Source: Bacillus sp. UNC438CL73TsuS30 (GTDB lineage: Bacteria; Bacillota; Bacilli; Bacillales; Cytobacillaceae). From it: a stretch of DNA of 64,000 nt. Positions within the stretch are counted from its first letter, which is position 1; each line of letters starts with the position of its first letter. The stretch covers positions 323,653 to 387,652 of the forward strand of contig NZ_AXVA01000005.1 in NCBI RefSeq assembly GCF_000482325.1. The letters run 5' to 3'. The notes under the pieces are model-generated. The model made no database searches, had not been told where the DNA came from, and worked only from the letters and a program-made list of their open reading frames with translations. Shown here in pieces: positions 52,099 through 61,419 of this stretch. The translations under genes were made by a program, and so were the position numbers.

Positions 52099-53191
52099 AA
52101 TTATACAATTATTTGAACGATTTTCTCCAAAAGGTTTAGCGATGGAGGGCGATAAAATTGGTCTACAGATTGGGAGGCTCAACAAAAAAATAGACCGAAT
52201 TATGATTGCACTTGATGTTCTGGAAGAAGTCATTGACGAAGCAATTGAAAAAAATGTTCAGCTCATTATTGCTCATCATCCTCCTATTTTTCGGCCGCTA
52301 AAAAATCTGCTTACAGATACAACTCAAGGAAGAATGATTGAAAAACTGTTAAAACATGATATTGCTGTTTATGCAGCCCATACCAATCTTGATGTAGCTA
52401 AGGGTGGGGTTAATGATTTACTTGCAGCAGCACTTGGCTTGGAAAATTCAAAAGTCCTTGTCCCTACTTATGAAACCCCATTAAAGAAATTGGTTGTTTT
52501 TGTACCGAAAAGCCATGAGGAGCAAGTGAGAAAGGCACTTGGAAATGCAGGTGCAGGCTTTATCGGAAATTATAGCCATTGTTCCTTTTCAACAGATGGT
52601 ACAGGAAGGTTTTTACCTGGAGAAGATACAAAACCATATTTGGGAGTACCTGGACAATTAGAAGAAGCAGTTGAGGTACGGATTGAAACCATAATTCCGG
52701 AGCCGTTGCTTAAAAAAGCTATTTCGGGAATGATTAAAGCCCATCCATATGAAGAGGTTGCCTATGATGTCTATCCAGTTGAAAATACTGGTGAAGTACT
52801 TGGATTGGGCAGAATTGGAACCATTCAAGAGATGTCATTAAAGGAATTTACCGAGAAAGTTAAAAACGCTCTTGAGGTAGATCAGGTAAGAGTGGTTGGT
52901 GATTTATCCGCTAAGATTAAAAAGGTTGCTGTGTTGGGTGGCGACGGGAATAAATATTTTACACAGGCAAAGTTTAGTGGAGCAGATGTCTATGTTACCG
53001 GGGATATTTATTATCACACTGCACATGATGCAATGATGTTGGGATTAAATATGATTGACCCAGGTCATAATGTTGAAAAGGTGATGAAAAAAGGAGTTAC
53101 CGCCGTGCTTCAAAAAATGTGTGAAGAATCTGGCTACCAAGTAGAGATTTTTCCTTCTGAAATCAATACTGATCCATTTACTTTTGTTTAA
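52076..53191 (+). CDS. yqfO: Nif3-like dinuclear metal centre protein YqfO
   Basis: A 371-residue NIF3/DUF34 protein with a central PII-like insertion (about residues 130-230, KLVVFVPKSHEEQVRKAL) between two halves of the metal-binding fold. Probable ligands are in IIAHHPPIF, AAHTNLDVAKGG and DPGHNVE. Family function is uncertain; relatives are linked to GTP cyclohydrolase-like folds. It is translationally coupled to trmK. Confidence 0.92.
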   Translation: MKIANGHEIIQLFERFSPKGLAMEGDKIGLQIGRLNKKIDRIMIALDVLEEVIDEAIEKNVQLIIAHHPPIFRPLKNLLTDTTQGRMIEKLLKHDIAVYAAHTNLDVAKGGVNDLLAAALGLENSKVLVPTYETPLKKLVVFVPKSHEEQVRKALGNAGAGFIGNYSHCSFSTDGTGRFLPGEDTKPYLGVPGQLEEAVEVRIETIIPEPLLKKAISGMIKAHPYEEVAYDVYPVENTGEVLGLGRIGTIQEMSLKEFTEKVKNALEVDQVRVVGDLSAKIKKVAVLGGDGNKYFTQAKFSGADVYVTGDIYYHTAHDAMMLGLNMIDPGHNVEKVMKKGVTAVLQKMCEESGYQVEIFPSEINTDPFTFV

Positions 53192-53226
53192 GAGTGAGGT
53201 TTAAGGAAACCGATACTTTTTATAAA

Positions 53227-53254
53227 GAGAAAACCGGTCCATGACCGGTTTTTG
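53227..53254. terminator. Bidirectional terminator between yqfO and ispH
   Basis: AAACCGGTC/GACCGGTTT arms with a 3-nt loop have A and T flanks. Confidence 0.9.
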
Positions 53255-54196
53255 TTAACTTTTTTTCACTTTAGGAAGAATCTTGTTCAATGGGACGTTT
53301 TTTCTTCGTTCCCATGTGGCTTCATTATTTGGGTCAAATTGTTCAAGAAAACTAATCACCTCTTTGGTGATTGGTGTTGGTGTGGAAGCACCGGCTGTTA
53401 CGGCCACTGTTTTAGCGTCCTTAACCCATTCAATTTCCAACTCTTCGATATTCGCAATACGATATGCTTTTGTTCCGGCAATTTCCTCTGAAACCTGTGC
53501 AAGACGATTTGAATTATTACTTTTTGGATCGCCAACAACAATTGTCACGTCCGCTTCAGTTGCTTGACCAGCCACCGCCTCTTGACGGATTTGTGTAGCA
53601 TGACAAATTTCATTATGGACCTCTACATGCGGAAACTTTTCCTGAACCTTCTTCATTGTATCTGCGACATCCCATTGGCTCATCGTAGTTTGATTTGTAA
53701 CGATCAGTTTGTCACTATCGATGTTTAATGCTTCTACATCCTCAGGAGTTTGTACTAAGTGGACAAATCCCGGAGCAACGCCAACAGCACCTTCTGGTTC
53801 TGGATGTCCTTTTTTTCCAATATAAATTGTTTGGTAACCCTGACTAGCTTTTTCATGTATTAAATCATGGGTCCTTGTTACGTCCGGGCATGTAGCATCA
53901 ATCGTAACAAGCCCTTTTTCTTTAGCTATTTGACGAACCTCTGGAGAAATACCGTGAGCTGTAAAAATTACGGTACCTGATTCCACTTTATCAAGGATGT
54001 CCCTGCGATTTTCTCCGTCAAGGGTAATAATCCCTTCCTCGGCAAAAGCATCGGTGACATGCTTATTATGAACGAGCATTCCGAGAATATAAATCGGACG
54101 TGGTAATGTTTTATCTAATGCGGCATTTCTAGCGATGACCATGGCATCGACAACACCATAACAATAACCGCGTGGTGATATTTTTATTATTTCCAT
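53255..54196 (-). CDS. ispH: 4-hydroxy-3-methylbut-2-enyl diphosphate reductase
   Basis: Last step of the MEP isoprenoid pathway, an iron-sulfur enzyme producing IPP and DMAPP. The 313-residue protein shows the cluster cysteines in RGYCYGVV (Cys12), [10 protein letters not shown] and [10 protein letters not shown]. The ATG at 54194-54196 ([10 protein letters not shown]) follows GGGAGG; the frame is open slightly upstream. It complements ispG at the other end of the window. Confidence 0.95.
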   Translation of the reverse strand: MEIIKISPRGYCYGVVDAMVIARNAALDKTLPRPIYILGMLVHNKHVTDAFAEEGIITLDGENRRDILDKVESGTVIFTAHGISPEVRQIAKEKGLVTIDATCPDVTRTHDLIHEKASQGYQTIYIGKKGHPEPEGAVGVAPGFVHLVQTPEDVEALNIDSDKLIVTNQTTMSQWDVADTMKKVQEKFPHVEVHNEICHATQIRQEAVAGQATEADVTIVVGDPKSNNSNRLAQVSEEIAGTKAYRIANIEELEIEWVKDAKTVAVTAGASTPTPITKEVISFLEQFDPNNEATWERRKNVPLNKILPKVKKS

Positions 54197-54337
54197 ATAA
54201 GTTAGTCCTCCCAAAAAAGAACATGAAATTCACAATCTATGTATTTATTATATAAAACTAATAGAAATAAAACAAAGATACATTTTTCCTTTATTTTTAT
54301 TAACGCCAATAAAGACGTGGCTTCACTGTCCTTTTTC

Positions 54338-54374
54338 GACAATAAAAATAAAAAGAATGCTGTTCCCAGCATTC
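54338..54374 (-). terminator. Terminator for the leftward vrrA/yqfQ gene
   Basis: A GAATGCTG/CAGCATTC stem with a 4-nt loop lies just past the stop and is T-rich in the leftward direction. Confidence 0.8.
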
Positions 54375-54379
54375 CTGGT

Positions 54380-55150
54380 TTAAATATAGAGTTTAGGAAC
54401 TGAACTACCTTTCTGACGCATTGTTTTTTTATGGTCTGGACGTTTTCTTGATGTCTGATTTTGTTCAGATTTATGACTGCTGGATTGTTTCCTCGTTGTG
54501 TGCTGTTTTTTTTGCTGAGTCCGTTTTTTACCTCCTTTAGTAGTGTTAGAGGTAGTTTTTGAACTTGATTCATCCTTTAATGATTCGTTCTTGTCTTTAC
54601 TTTCGTCAACTTTTGCTGATTCTTCCGTGTGGTCAGGTGCATTTTTTAAACCCCTGTATAATTTCCACATGGCCGGCAAATTTTTGACGAGCGGGCCATA
54701 CTGCTGGATCATCGGGCCAATGGTTTGCGCCGTTTTTAACACTTGTTGTGTGTTATTTAATAAGCCGCTAATACCACCTGGATTACTTAAGGACTGCAGT
54801 AGACCTCCACCACCGGAAGCTGCTCTACCGGCGCCCTGAATAGCACCAAGTCCATTCATTCCGCCTGCTGGATTGCCTCTTCCTAAAATCTTTGATAGCA
54901 GTCCTCCGCCTCCGCCTCTTCCCATTTGTCCGGCCCCGCCCATCATAGGGTTTCCGCCGCCGAACATATTAGCGCCTGATCCAGCCATTGGATTTCTGCC
55001 GCCAAACATACTACCACCTGGTCCACCCATTGGGCTTCTGCCGGCAAACGGGTTCATCATTGGTCCGCCTCCGCCAAATGGACTTGATCCTGGTCCCATC
55101 ATTCGGGGGCCCATTCCCCCTTGCATTCCGTTCATAGGTCCTGGTTGCAT
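54380..55150 (-). CDS. yqfQ: VrrA/YqfQ family Gly/Met-rich repeat protein
   Basis: A 256-residue low-complexity protein. Residues 1-85 are Gly/Met/Pro-rich and include three 14-residue tandem units (35-48, 49-62, 63-76) of the form FGGRNPMxGxGxxM. The middle (about 110-170) carries the conserved YqfQ core with QSLSNPGGISGLLNNTQQVL and PMIQQYGPLVKNLPAMWKLY. The C-terminus is very basic (Lys/Arg/Gln). Relatives include B. anthracis VrrA, known for length variation, and B. subtilis YqfQ, a sporulation-linked protein. Function is not established. The ATG follows GGGAGGT. Confidence 0.85.
   Translation of the reverse strand: MQPGPMNGMQGGMGPRMMGPGSSPFGGGGPMMNPFAGRSPMGGPGGSMFGGRNPMAGSGANMFGGGNPMMGGAGQMGRGGGGGLLSKILGRGNPAGGMNGLGAIQGAGRAASGGGGLLQSLSNPGGISGLLNNTQQVLKTAQTIGPMIQQYGPLVKNLPAMWKLYRGLKNAPDHTEESAKVDESKDKNESLKDESSSKTTSNTTKGGKKRTQQKKQHTTRKQSSSHKSEQNQTSRKRPDHKKTMRQKGSSVPKLYI
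54923..55048 (-). repeat. Three 42-bp tandem repeats inside vrrA/yqfQ
   Basis: In-frame repeats encode residues 35-76 of the protein. The units differ at several positions. Confidence 0.75.
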
Positions 55151-55408
55151 CTCTATACCTCCCCCCCAAAAACGTCTTCATGCTTTAAAATATGCTTATA
55201 ACCAATTTTGGTTTAGGTCTAATGCACAGGACAACAGGAATTTTTCTGATTTAAAATGTGATTAAAGGTAAATGATGTAAATAGAAAAAAGATTACTGGA
55301 GTTTTGTATGATTTTTTACTATAATTGCATGATGGACGAAAAGCGGAAACTCTTGTAAAAGCAAGAAAACCATTCCTAAAACAGATTAATTTAATAAGGA
55401 GCAATTAA

Positions 55409-56725
55409 ATGAAGGAAAATCAATTTGGTCGTTTTAAATTTCAACCTTTTATCATAGAAGCACTAAATCAACAAGGTTTTTATCAGCCAACTGAAATTCA
55501 AGAAAAGATGATTCCACTGGTTTTAAAATCAGAAAGCGCCATTGGGCAATCACAAACCGGAACAGGTAAAACACATGCTTTTGTTTTGCCTATTCTCGAA
55601 AAAATTAAACCGGAGGTTCAGCAGGTTCAAGCGGTCATTACCGCGCCAACAAGGGAACTAGCCTCGCAAATTTATCATCAAATTTTAAAAATGACAGAAC
55701 ATTGCAGCGCAGACCAATCGATCATGACTAGATGCTATATTGGTGGAACGGACAAGCAGCGAACAATTGATAAATTAAAGGTACAGCCTCATATTGTGGT
55801 AGGGACACCTGGTAGAATTAAGGATCTTATGACCGAGCAAGCTTTATTTGTGCATACTGCGGATACTCTCGTTGTCGATGAAGCAGATATGATGCTCGAT
55901 ATGGGATTTATTGAAGATTTGGATCAAGTTGCTGCGAAAATGCCGGAAAAATTACAAATGTTAGTTTTCTCTGCAACCATTCCCGAAAAGCTGAAACCGT
56001 TTCTTAAAAAATATATGGAAAACCCAAAAATTATCCAAATCGATTCAAAACAAAGGGCAGCAGTTAATTTAGAGCATATTCTTTTACCATCAAGACATCG
56101 AAATAAAAAACAATTGGTTCATGATACATTACTCGCTTACAACCCTTATTTGGCTATTGTTTTTACAAATACCAAAAAAATGGCTGAAGAAGTCGCTGGT
56201 TTTTTAATTGAAAAAGGGTTAAAGGTTGGCAGGGTCCATGGGGATTTAAATCCGCGTGAACGTAAGAAAATGATGAAGCAAATTCAAGACCTTGAATTCC
56301 AATATATTGTTGCCACCGATTTGGCTGCAAGAGGAATTGATATTGAAGGGGTCAGCCACGTCATTAACTATGAATTGCCGACGGATTTAGATTTTTATGT
56401 TCATCGGGTAGGGAGAACGGCAAGAGCCGGAAATTCAGGGATTGCTCTTACCATCTACGATCTTTCCGATGAAGATGCCCTTAACCGTTTAGAAAAAATG
56501 GGGATCCAATTTAAATATGTAGATCTTAAAAATGAAGAATTTGTTGAGATTGAGGACCGAAATAGACGTAAAACTAGGGTTAAACAAGAAGACGCCGCAG
56601 ATAAAATGGCTAAGTCAATGATTAAAAAACCGCAAAAGGTTAAACCGGGCTATAAAAAGAAAATGCAATGGGAAATGGATAAAATTAAAAAACGACAACG
56701 AAAATTAAATCAGAGAAAAAAATAA
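55409..56725 (+). CDS. cshB: DEAD-box ATP-dependent RNA helicase CshB
   Basis: A 438-residue cold-associated RNA helicase (YqfR). It has the Q motif region (GFYQPTEIQ), motif I SQTGTGKT near residue 49, motif II VDEAD, motif III SAT, and motif VI HRVGRTARAG. The C-terminal tail is Lys-rich, typical of RNA-binding extensions. The ATG at 55409 follows AAGGAGC. It is followed 21 bp later by nfo. Confidence 0.95.
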   Translation: MKENQFGRFKFQPFIIEALNQQGFYQPTEIQEKMIPLVLKSESAIGQSQTGTGKTHAFVLPILEKIKPEVQQVQAVITAPTRELASQIYHQILKMTEHCSADQSIMTRCYIGGTDKQRTIDKLKVQPHIVVGTPGRIKDLMTEQALFVHTADTLVVDEADMMLDMGFIEDLDQVAAKMPEKLQMLVFSATIPEKLKPFLKKYMENPKIIQIDSKQRAAVNLEHILLPSRHRNKKQLVHDTLLAYNPYLAIVFTNTKKMAEEVAGFLIEKGLKVGRVHGDLNPRERKKMMKQIQDLEFQYIVATDLAARGIDIEGVSHVINYELPTDLDFYVHRVGRTARAGNSGIALTIYDLSDEDALNRLEKMGIQFKYVDLKNEEFVEIEDRNRRKTRVKQEDAADKMAKSMIKKPQKVKPGYKKKMQWEMDKIKKRQRKLNQRKK

Positions 56726-56746
56726 CGAGTGAATGGAGAGGGAAAA

Positions 56747-57640
56747 ATGCTGAAAATTGGATCTCACGTTTCCATGAGCGGCAAGAATATGCTTCTGGCT
56801 GCAAGTGAAGAGGCTGTATCTTATGGTGCAAATACGTTCATGATTTATACCGGCGCTCCACAAAACACACGAAGAAAAAAGATTGAGGATTTGAACATCG
56901 AAGCAGGAAGAAGACATATGGAAGAGAACGGGATTTCTGAAATTGTTGTTCATGCCCCCTATATTATTAATATTGGGAATACAACAAATCCGGATACTTT
57001 TGAATTAGGTGTAAGATTCCTTCGGTCAGAAATTGAGCGGACAGAAGCACTCGGAGCAAAGCAAATTGTTCTCCATCCCGGTGCACATGTCGGTGAGGGA
57101 ACAGAAGCAGGTATTAAAAAAATTATTGAAGGATTAAATGAAGTCTTAACTGGCAAAGAAAATTTGCAAATAGCATTGGAAACAATGGCGGGGAAAGGAT
57201 CTGAATGCGGGAAAACCTTTGAGGAACTTGCGATGATAATGGATGGAGTTACCTATAGTGATAAGCTTTCGGTATGTTTTGATACTTGTCATACCCATGA
57301 TGCCGGGTATAATATTGTCGAAGATTTTGATGGTGTATTAAATGAATTTGATAAAATAATTGGAATTGACCGCTTAAAGGTTCTCCATATTAATGATAGT
57401 AAAAACGCTGTCGGGATGAGAAAGGACCGTCATGAAAATATTGGATTTGGGCATATTGGTTTTACTGCCCTGAACTATATTATTCATCATCCGCAGCTTA
57501 CAGATATTCCTAAAATTTTAGAAACTCCATTTGTCGGCGAGGATAAAAATAATAAAAAGGCTCCTTATAAATTTGAAATTGCTATGCTTCGTGAACAGAA
57601 GTTCAATGACAACCTTCTGGATGAAATCATGCAATCATAA
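56747..57640 (+). CDS. nfo: Endonuclease IV (AP endonuclease)
   Basis: Class II AP endonuclease of 297 residues, the same length as B. subtilis Nfo (YqfS), which acts in spore DNA repair. The TIM-barrel zinc ligands are within [26 protein letters not shown] and the C-terminal ILETPF. The ATG at 56747 ([12 protein letters not shown]) follows GGAGAGGG. Confidence 0.96.
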   Translation: MLKIGSHVSMSGKNMLLAASEEAVSYGANTFMIYTGAPQNTRRKKIEDLNIEAGRRHMEENGISEIVVHAPYIINIGNTTNPDTFELGVRFLRSEIERTEALGAKQIVLHPGAHVGEGTEAGIKKIIEGLNEVLTGKENLQIALETMAGKGSECGKTFEELAMIMDGVTYSDKLSVCFDTCHTHDAGYNIVEDFDGVLNEFDKIIGIDRLKVLHINDSKNAVGMRKDRHENIGFGHIGFTALNYIIHHPQLTDIPKILETPFVGEDKNNKKAPYKFEIAMLREQKFNDNLLDEIMQS

Positions 57641-57642
57641 GC

Positions 57643-57675
57643 AAAAAAGCTGTGCGGATTGCACAGCTTTTTTAA
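57643..57675. terminator. Bidirectional terminator between nfo and yqfT
   Basis: A 13-bp stem AAAAAAGCTGTGC with its complement, 5-nt loop, and A/T flanks. Confidence 0.92.
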
Positions 57676-57678
57676 ATT

Positions 57679-57939
57679 CTAATTAGCTTTTGTTAATTGC
57701 ATAAAAAGTTTATTTACTTCACGTGCTGTTTCCGGTCCGGCAGCTTTGGCTATTTCTTTTACTAATGCAGCGCGTTCACGGTCATCAAAAATATTAATAT
57801 TTTTTCCTCGTAAGTATTCAGCGATTTTTTTCGCTTGGGTTCGGTTTACCGAAATATTAAATTGCTTGGCATACTTTAATAATTCTTCGGCAGAAATGGT
57901 ATTAATTTTATGATTAATGATGTTTTCAAATATCCTCAC
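57679..57939 (-). CDS. yqfT: DUF2624 family protein YqfT
   Basis: An 86-residue protein, mostly helical, with FENIINHKINTISAEELL and KKIAEYLRGKNINIFDDRERA, matching the YqfT family that follows nfo in B. subtilis. Function unknown. The start is ambiguous: I use GTG at 57939, which has GAGGAG 9 bases upstream; ATG 57945 and GTG 57948 lie too close to that site. It diverges from znuC. Confidence 0.85.
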   Translation of the reverse strand: MRIFENIINHKINTISAEELLKYAKQFNISVNRTQAKKIAEYLRGKNINIFDDRERAALVKEIAKAAGPETAREVNKLFMQLTKAN

Positions 57940-58025
57940 CGTCATCACTCCTCTGTGCTAATGTATGAAAAAGGAGGAAGAATGTGACTCATCTTAAAAG
58001 ATTTTATGGGCTTATTTTGAATTAC

Positions 58026-58082
58026 TTTACAACTGGGAAGACCTATTGTATACTACATGATGTTAAATCGGAATGATTCTTA
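58026..58082 (+). promoter_or_regulatory. Promoter of znuC-znuB-zur with a degenerate Zur-like operator
   Basis: TTTACA (58026-58031) and TATACT (58049-58054) are 17 bp apart. An imperfect 7-1-7 sequence TCGGAATGATTCTTA follows at 58068-58082. Its left half differs by one base from the Zur half-site TCGTAAT; its right half differs by three. Confidence 0.55.
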
Positions 58083-58106
58083 AAATTAAAGGTGAGAGTT
58101 CAGCAT

Positions 58107-58880
58107 ATGCAATCAATTATTGAAATTAAGCATCTTTTTTATCGTTATGAAAAAGACATGGTCCTTGAGGACATTAACTTTTTAGTTCCAGACGGCTCTT
58201 TTTTAGCGATTGTCGGACCAAACGGTTCAGGAAAATCAACGCTATTAAAGCTAATTCTAGGTCTATTGAAACCGCAAAAAGGCAATATTTATTTATTCAA
58301 CCAAGAGCTAAGTAAATTTAAAGATTGGCAAAAGATCGGTTATGTTTCCCAAAAGGCCAATTCTTTTAATACAGGATTCCCGGCAACCGTATTCGAAGTC
58401 GTCTCAAGCGGGCTAACTAAAAAAATTGGGATGTTCCGGTTCTTTAAGAAGGAACATTCACAAAGGGTAATGGAGGCGCTCGAGGCAGTCGGAATGGATA
58501 AATTCAGCAGGCGGAATATTGGTGAGCTTTCAGGTGGTCAACAGCAGAGGGTATTCATAGCTCGTGCACTTGTCAGTGAACCGAAGCTCTTAATCCTAGA
58601 TGAACCGACGGTCGGAGTAGACGCACAAAATGTAAATTCGTTTTATCAAATGCTGGGAGATTTAAATCACAAGCGGGGTATTACCCTTTTACTGGTGACC
58701 CATGATATTGGAACGATATCAGAAAAGGTAACACAAGTCGCCTGCCTAAATAAACATATGCATTTTCACGGGAATACAGAGGAATTTGAGAGGTATAGAA
58801 CAGAAGGTATCTCGGATTTCTATGGGCATGGTGTTCACATGCTATCCCATCAACATGATCACGGAGGCGAGTCAGATTGA
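58107..58880 (+). CDS. znuC: Zinc ABC transporter ATP-binding protein
   Basis: A 257-residue ABC ATPase of the metal-uptake (AdcC/ZnuC) type. Walker A is GPNGSGKST at residues 37-45; the signature LSGGQQQR and Walker B LLILDEP are present. The C-terminus is His-rich (HGHGVHMLSHQHDH), consistent with zinc handling. The ATG at 58107 follows AAAGGTGAG; a GTG at 58092 is less likely. Followed by the permease and zur, which makes zinc the probable substrate; manganese is less likely. Confidence 0.88.
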   Translation: MQSIIEIKHLFYRYEKDMVLEDINFLVPDGSFLAIVGPNGSGKSTLLKLILGLLKPQKGNIYLFNQELSKFKDWQKIGYVSQKANSFNTGFPATVFEVVSSGLTKKIGMFRFFKKEHSQRVMEALEAVGMDKFSRRNIGELSGGQQQRVFIARALVSEPKLLILDEPTVGVDAQNVNSFYQMLGDLNHKRGITLLLVTHDIGTISEKVTQVACLNKHMHFHGNTEEFERYRTEGISDFYGHGVHMLSHQHDHGGESD

Positions 58881-59722
58881 TTCAAGGAATTTTTCATTAT
58901 GAATTTTTACAAAATGCCTTTTTAACCGGGATCATGATTGGCTTCCTCGCTCCTTTATTAGGTGTATTTATTGTTGTAAGAAGACTTTCCTTAATTGCAG
59001 ATGCCTTAAGCCATGTTACACTGGCAGGAATTGCAGCAAGTCTTTTAATCGAAAAATACTTCACGGTGATGGCGGGGTTAAATCCACTTTATTTGGGGAT
59101 GGCCTTTTCAGTGGGCGGCTCCTTATTTATTGAAAAACTAAGAGGAGTTTATAAACATTACCAAGAATTAGCGATTCCGATTATCCTTTCAAGCGGGATT
59201 GGACTTGGAGTTATCTTTATTTCCCTTGCCAATGGATTCAACACTGATTTATTTAGTTATTTGTTTGGCAGTGTATCGGCGGTTAGCCGTACTGATTTAT
59301 GGGTTATTTTTATTATTTGTCTTTTAGTCGTTCTTGCAATTATTTTATTGTATAAAGAATTGTTTTTATTATCATTTGATGAAGAGCATGCCAAAGCATC
59401 TGGAATTGCAGCCAAAAGTATTCATTTTATTTTTATCGTAATGGTCGCGCTTGTCATAGCGGCTTCGATGCGGATTGTCGGGATTCTATTGGTTTCCTCG
59501 TTAATGACTTTACCTGTTGCTGCAAGTATCCGAATTGCCAAGGGGTTTAAACAGACGATTTTCTTTTCAGTTCTCTTTGGGGAAATCGCTGTAATGGGAG
59601 GACTCTTTACTGCTTATTATTTAGATTTGGCACCAGGTGGAACGATTGTCATGATTGCAGTTCTGATTTTAATTTTTTCCATTCTTTCTAAAAAAATGAC
59701 CGTTCATAAACAGGTGCAATAG
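58877..59722 (+). CDS. znuB: Zinc ABC transporter permease
   Basis: A 281-residue ABC-3 family membrane protein with eight or so hydrophobic segments and the conserved [16 protein letters not shown] near residue 36. The TTG at 58877 overlaps the end of znuC by 4 bp behind GGAGGCG. No solute-binding protein gene (znuA) is adjacent, so it must be encoded elsewhere. Confidence 0.9.
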   Translation: MIQGIFHYEFLQNAFLTGIMIGFLAPLLGVFIVVRRLSLIADALSHVTLAGIAASLLIEKYFTVMAGLNPLYLGMAFSVGGSLFIEKLRGVYKHYQELAIPIILSSGIGLGVIFISLANGFNTDLFSYLFGSVSAVSRTDLWVIFIICLLVVLAIILLYKELFLLSFDEEHAKASGIAAKSIHFIFIVMVALVIAASMRIVGILLVSSLMTLPVAASIRIAKGFKQTIFFSVLFGEIAVMGGLFTAYYLDLAPGGTIVMIAVLILIFSILSKKMTVHKQVQ

Positions 59723-59733
59723 AGGTGAAACAC

Positions 59734-60147
59734 GTGAACGTTAATGAGGCAATACAATATTTAAAAGAAAAAGGTTTTAAGCACACAGGGAAAAGGGAAG
59801 AAATGCTGCAACTATTTGCGGATAGTGATAAATATTTAACAGCTAAGGATGTGTTAGACCGATTAAAAGAAGGGTATCCTGGATTGAGTTTTGATACCAT
59901 CTACCGCAATCTTTCTTTATTTGTAAAAATGGGAATCCTGGAAATGACGGAATTGTCGGGGGAAAAACATTTTCGTTTTACCTGCTCCCATCATAGCCAC
60001 CACCATCATTTTATTTGCCTTGACTGCGGAAAGACAAAAGAGATTGAAACTTGTCCAATGAATGAGTTAAGTGAGGATTTAATCGGGTATGATATATCGG
60101 GCCATAAATTTGAAATTTACGGAAGATGCCCGGAATGTATTCAATAA
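59734..60147 (+). CDS. zur: Zinc uptake regulator Zur (Fur family)
   Basis: A 137-residue Fur-family repressor that senses zinc. The winged helix contains [16 protein letters not shown], followed by the metal-binding [19 protein letters not shown] and the structural zinc motif CPEC at the C-terminus. The GTG at 59734 ([11 protein letters not shown]) aligns with B. subtilis Zur and has AGAGGTGA upstream. Being in one operon with znuCB suggests feedback control. Confidence 0.94.
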   Translation: MNVNEAIQYLKEKGFKHTGKREEMLQLFADSDKYLTAKDVLDRLKEGYPGLSFDTIYRNLSLFVKMGILEMTELSGEKHFRFTCSHHSHHHHFICLDCGKTKEIETCPMNELSEDLIGYDISGHKFEIYGRCPECIQ

Positions 60148-60151
60148 CTAT

Positions 60152-60187
60152 AAAAAACAGCTTGTCGTCATAACAAGCTGTTTTTTT
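60152..60187. terminator. Terminator between zur and yqfW
   Basis: A 14-bp stem AAAAAACAGCTTGT and its complement have A/T runs on both sides. Confidence 0.92.
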
Positions 60188-60193
60188 CGTACA

Positions 60194-60796
60194 TTAAACG
60201 GTTGTAAGTATCGCTTTCTTTTCTTCATGATTTGTTTTTAACCAACGTTCAACCCATTTAAATGCTTCAATCCAATTGTTGACACGGACCACCCCAGATG
60301 GAATTGGATCTTGGTTATAGGGGGTATTAAATAAAATAACCGGGATTTGACATTCTTCATGAATCATTACAGCATTATCGTGCTTATCCTCAAAAAATAT
60401 GTCAACCCGATGTTTTTTTACCGTTTCAACTTTATCATGTGATCCAATTAAATCAATGTTATGATAGGTTAACCCTTTTTTTCTGAACCAATTTTTTGTG
60501 TTTTCAAGTAAATGTGGTCCGCGGGCGCTGATGAAATATAGTTGATGTTGATCCTTCCACATATTTAGAATATCGTCTGCACCGTCTGCAAGCGGTGACT
60601 CCTCATAGATCTTTGGTTCGTTTTCACTAAACCATTTTGAAAATTCCTCTTCAGGAACATTTACAAAGGGAGTCAAATCGTATTGGTTTATATCGGAAAG
60701 GTGAAGATTTAACCCAAAGTCTTTATTTATAAAGGGTAAAAGCGCTGAAGGACTTGTTACCGTTCCATCAATGTCAATGCCAAATTTTTTTTTCAT
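60194..60796 (-). CDS. yqfW: Putative nucleotidase YqfW (5' nucleotidase, NT5C type)
   Basis: A 200-residue HAD hydrolase. The catalytic DIDGT is at residues 8-12, the motif II SARGPH is near 92, and FFEDKHDNAV holds the acidic metal site. Relatives are (deoxy)nucleotidases, but the substrate is not shown. The ATG at 60796 follows TAGGTGAC. Confidence 0.88.
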   Translation of the reverse strand: MKKKFGIDIDGTVTSPSALLPFINKDFGLNLHLSDINQYDLTPFVNVPEEEFSKWFSENEPKIYEESPLADGADDILNMWKDQHQLYFISARGPHLLENTKNWFRKKGLTYHNIDLIGSHDKVETVKKHRVDIFFEDKHDNAVMIHEECQIPVILFNTPYNQDPIPSGVVRVNNWIEAFKWVERWLKTNHEEKKAILTTV

Positions 60797-60980
60797 TGCC
60801 GTCACCTACATTGCTAATTAGTATCTTATTTTATTGTACCAAAGAGAGTTATTACACTAAAGCTAAATATTTTTGAAGTTTTTGAAGAAAAACCCTATTG
60901 CAGACAAACATTAACAAACTAAAAAAAAAAAAGAAAACAAATACTAATAAGGCTCCTATAACTGAAAGTGAGGGATCAAG

Positions 60981-61352
60981 ATGGCAGACCAAGAGAGAGA
61001 CACTGGGGTGCGTGAAAATACCGAAAGTGCATACATTGGACAAGACATCCCAAATAACCCTTCAGACTATAGAGAAGAAACAGCAGCAGAAATTGCTGCA
61101 CCTATACCTGTTGCTAGGCGGCGGGAACATGATGATATTAGAGGCCGGGCAGAGGCTGGAACGGGTACTGGTTATGTTGCATTAGCACTATCGATTTTAT
61201 CTCTGTTTGTATTGCCGATTCTTTTTGGTGCTGCAGGGATTGTGTTAGGATTCATTGCGAGAGGCAGAGGAGCAACTGGTCTCGGTGCATGGGCAATCGG
61301 GATTGGTGTCGTATCGATTATCATCGGTATTTTTATCCTCCCGTTCTTTTAA
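60981..61352 (+). CDS. yqfX: DUF4190 membrane protein YqfX
   Basis: A 123-residue protein with a polar N-terminal half and two hydrophobic segments (about residues 64-92 and 102-122) joined by GFIARGRGATGLGAWAIG, as in DUF4190 proteins. Function unknown. The ATG follows GTGAGGGATC. Its neighbours are as in B. subtilis. Confidence 0.86.
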   Translation: MADQERDTGVRENTESAYIGQDIPNNPSDYREETAAEIAAPIPVARRREHDDIRGRAEAGTGTGYVALALSILSLFVLPILFGAAGIVLGFIARGRGATGLGAWAIGIGVVSIIIGIFILPFF

Positions 61353-61382
61353 CCAACAACCTGCAATAGGGGCAATTGATAA

Positions 61383-61419
61383 GAAAAAAACCCGGTAGTT
61401 AACTACCGGGGTTTTTTTC
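61383..61419. terminator. Bidirectional terminator between yqfX and ispG
   Basis: A perfect CCCGGTAGTTAACTACCGGG palindrome is flanked by A7 and T7 runs. Confidence 0.93.

Noticed and set aside
54202-54573. 123-residue reverse ORF overlapping the end of vrrA/yqfQ
   Set aside because: It overlaps the C-terminal coding part of yqfQ in another frame and its terminator, and resembles no family.
54873-55265. 130-residue Pro-rich forward ORF opposite vrrA/yqfQ
   Set aside because: Proline/glycine repeats are the antisense reading of the Gly/Met repeats, without a start site.
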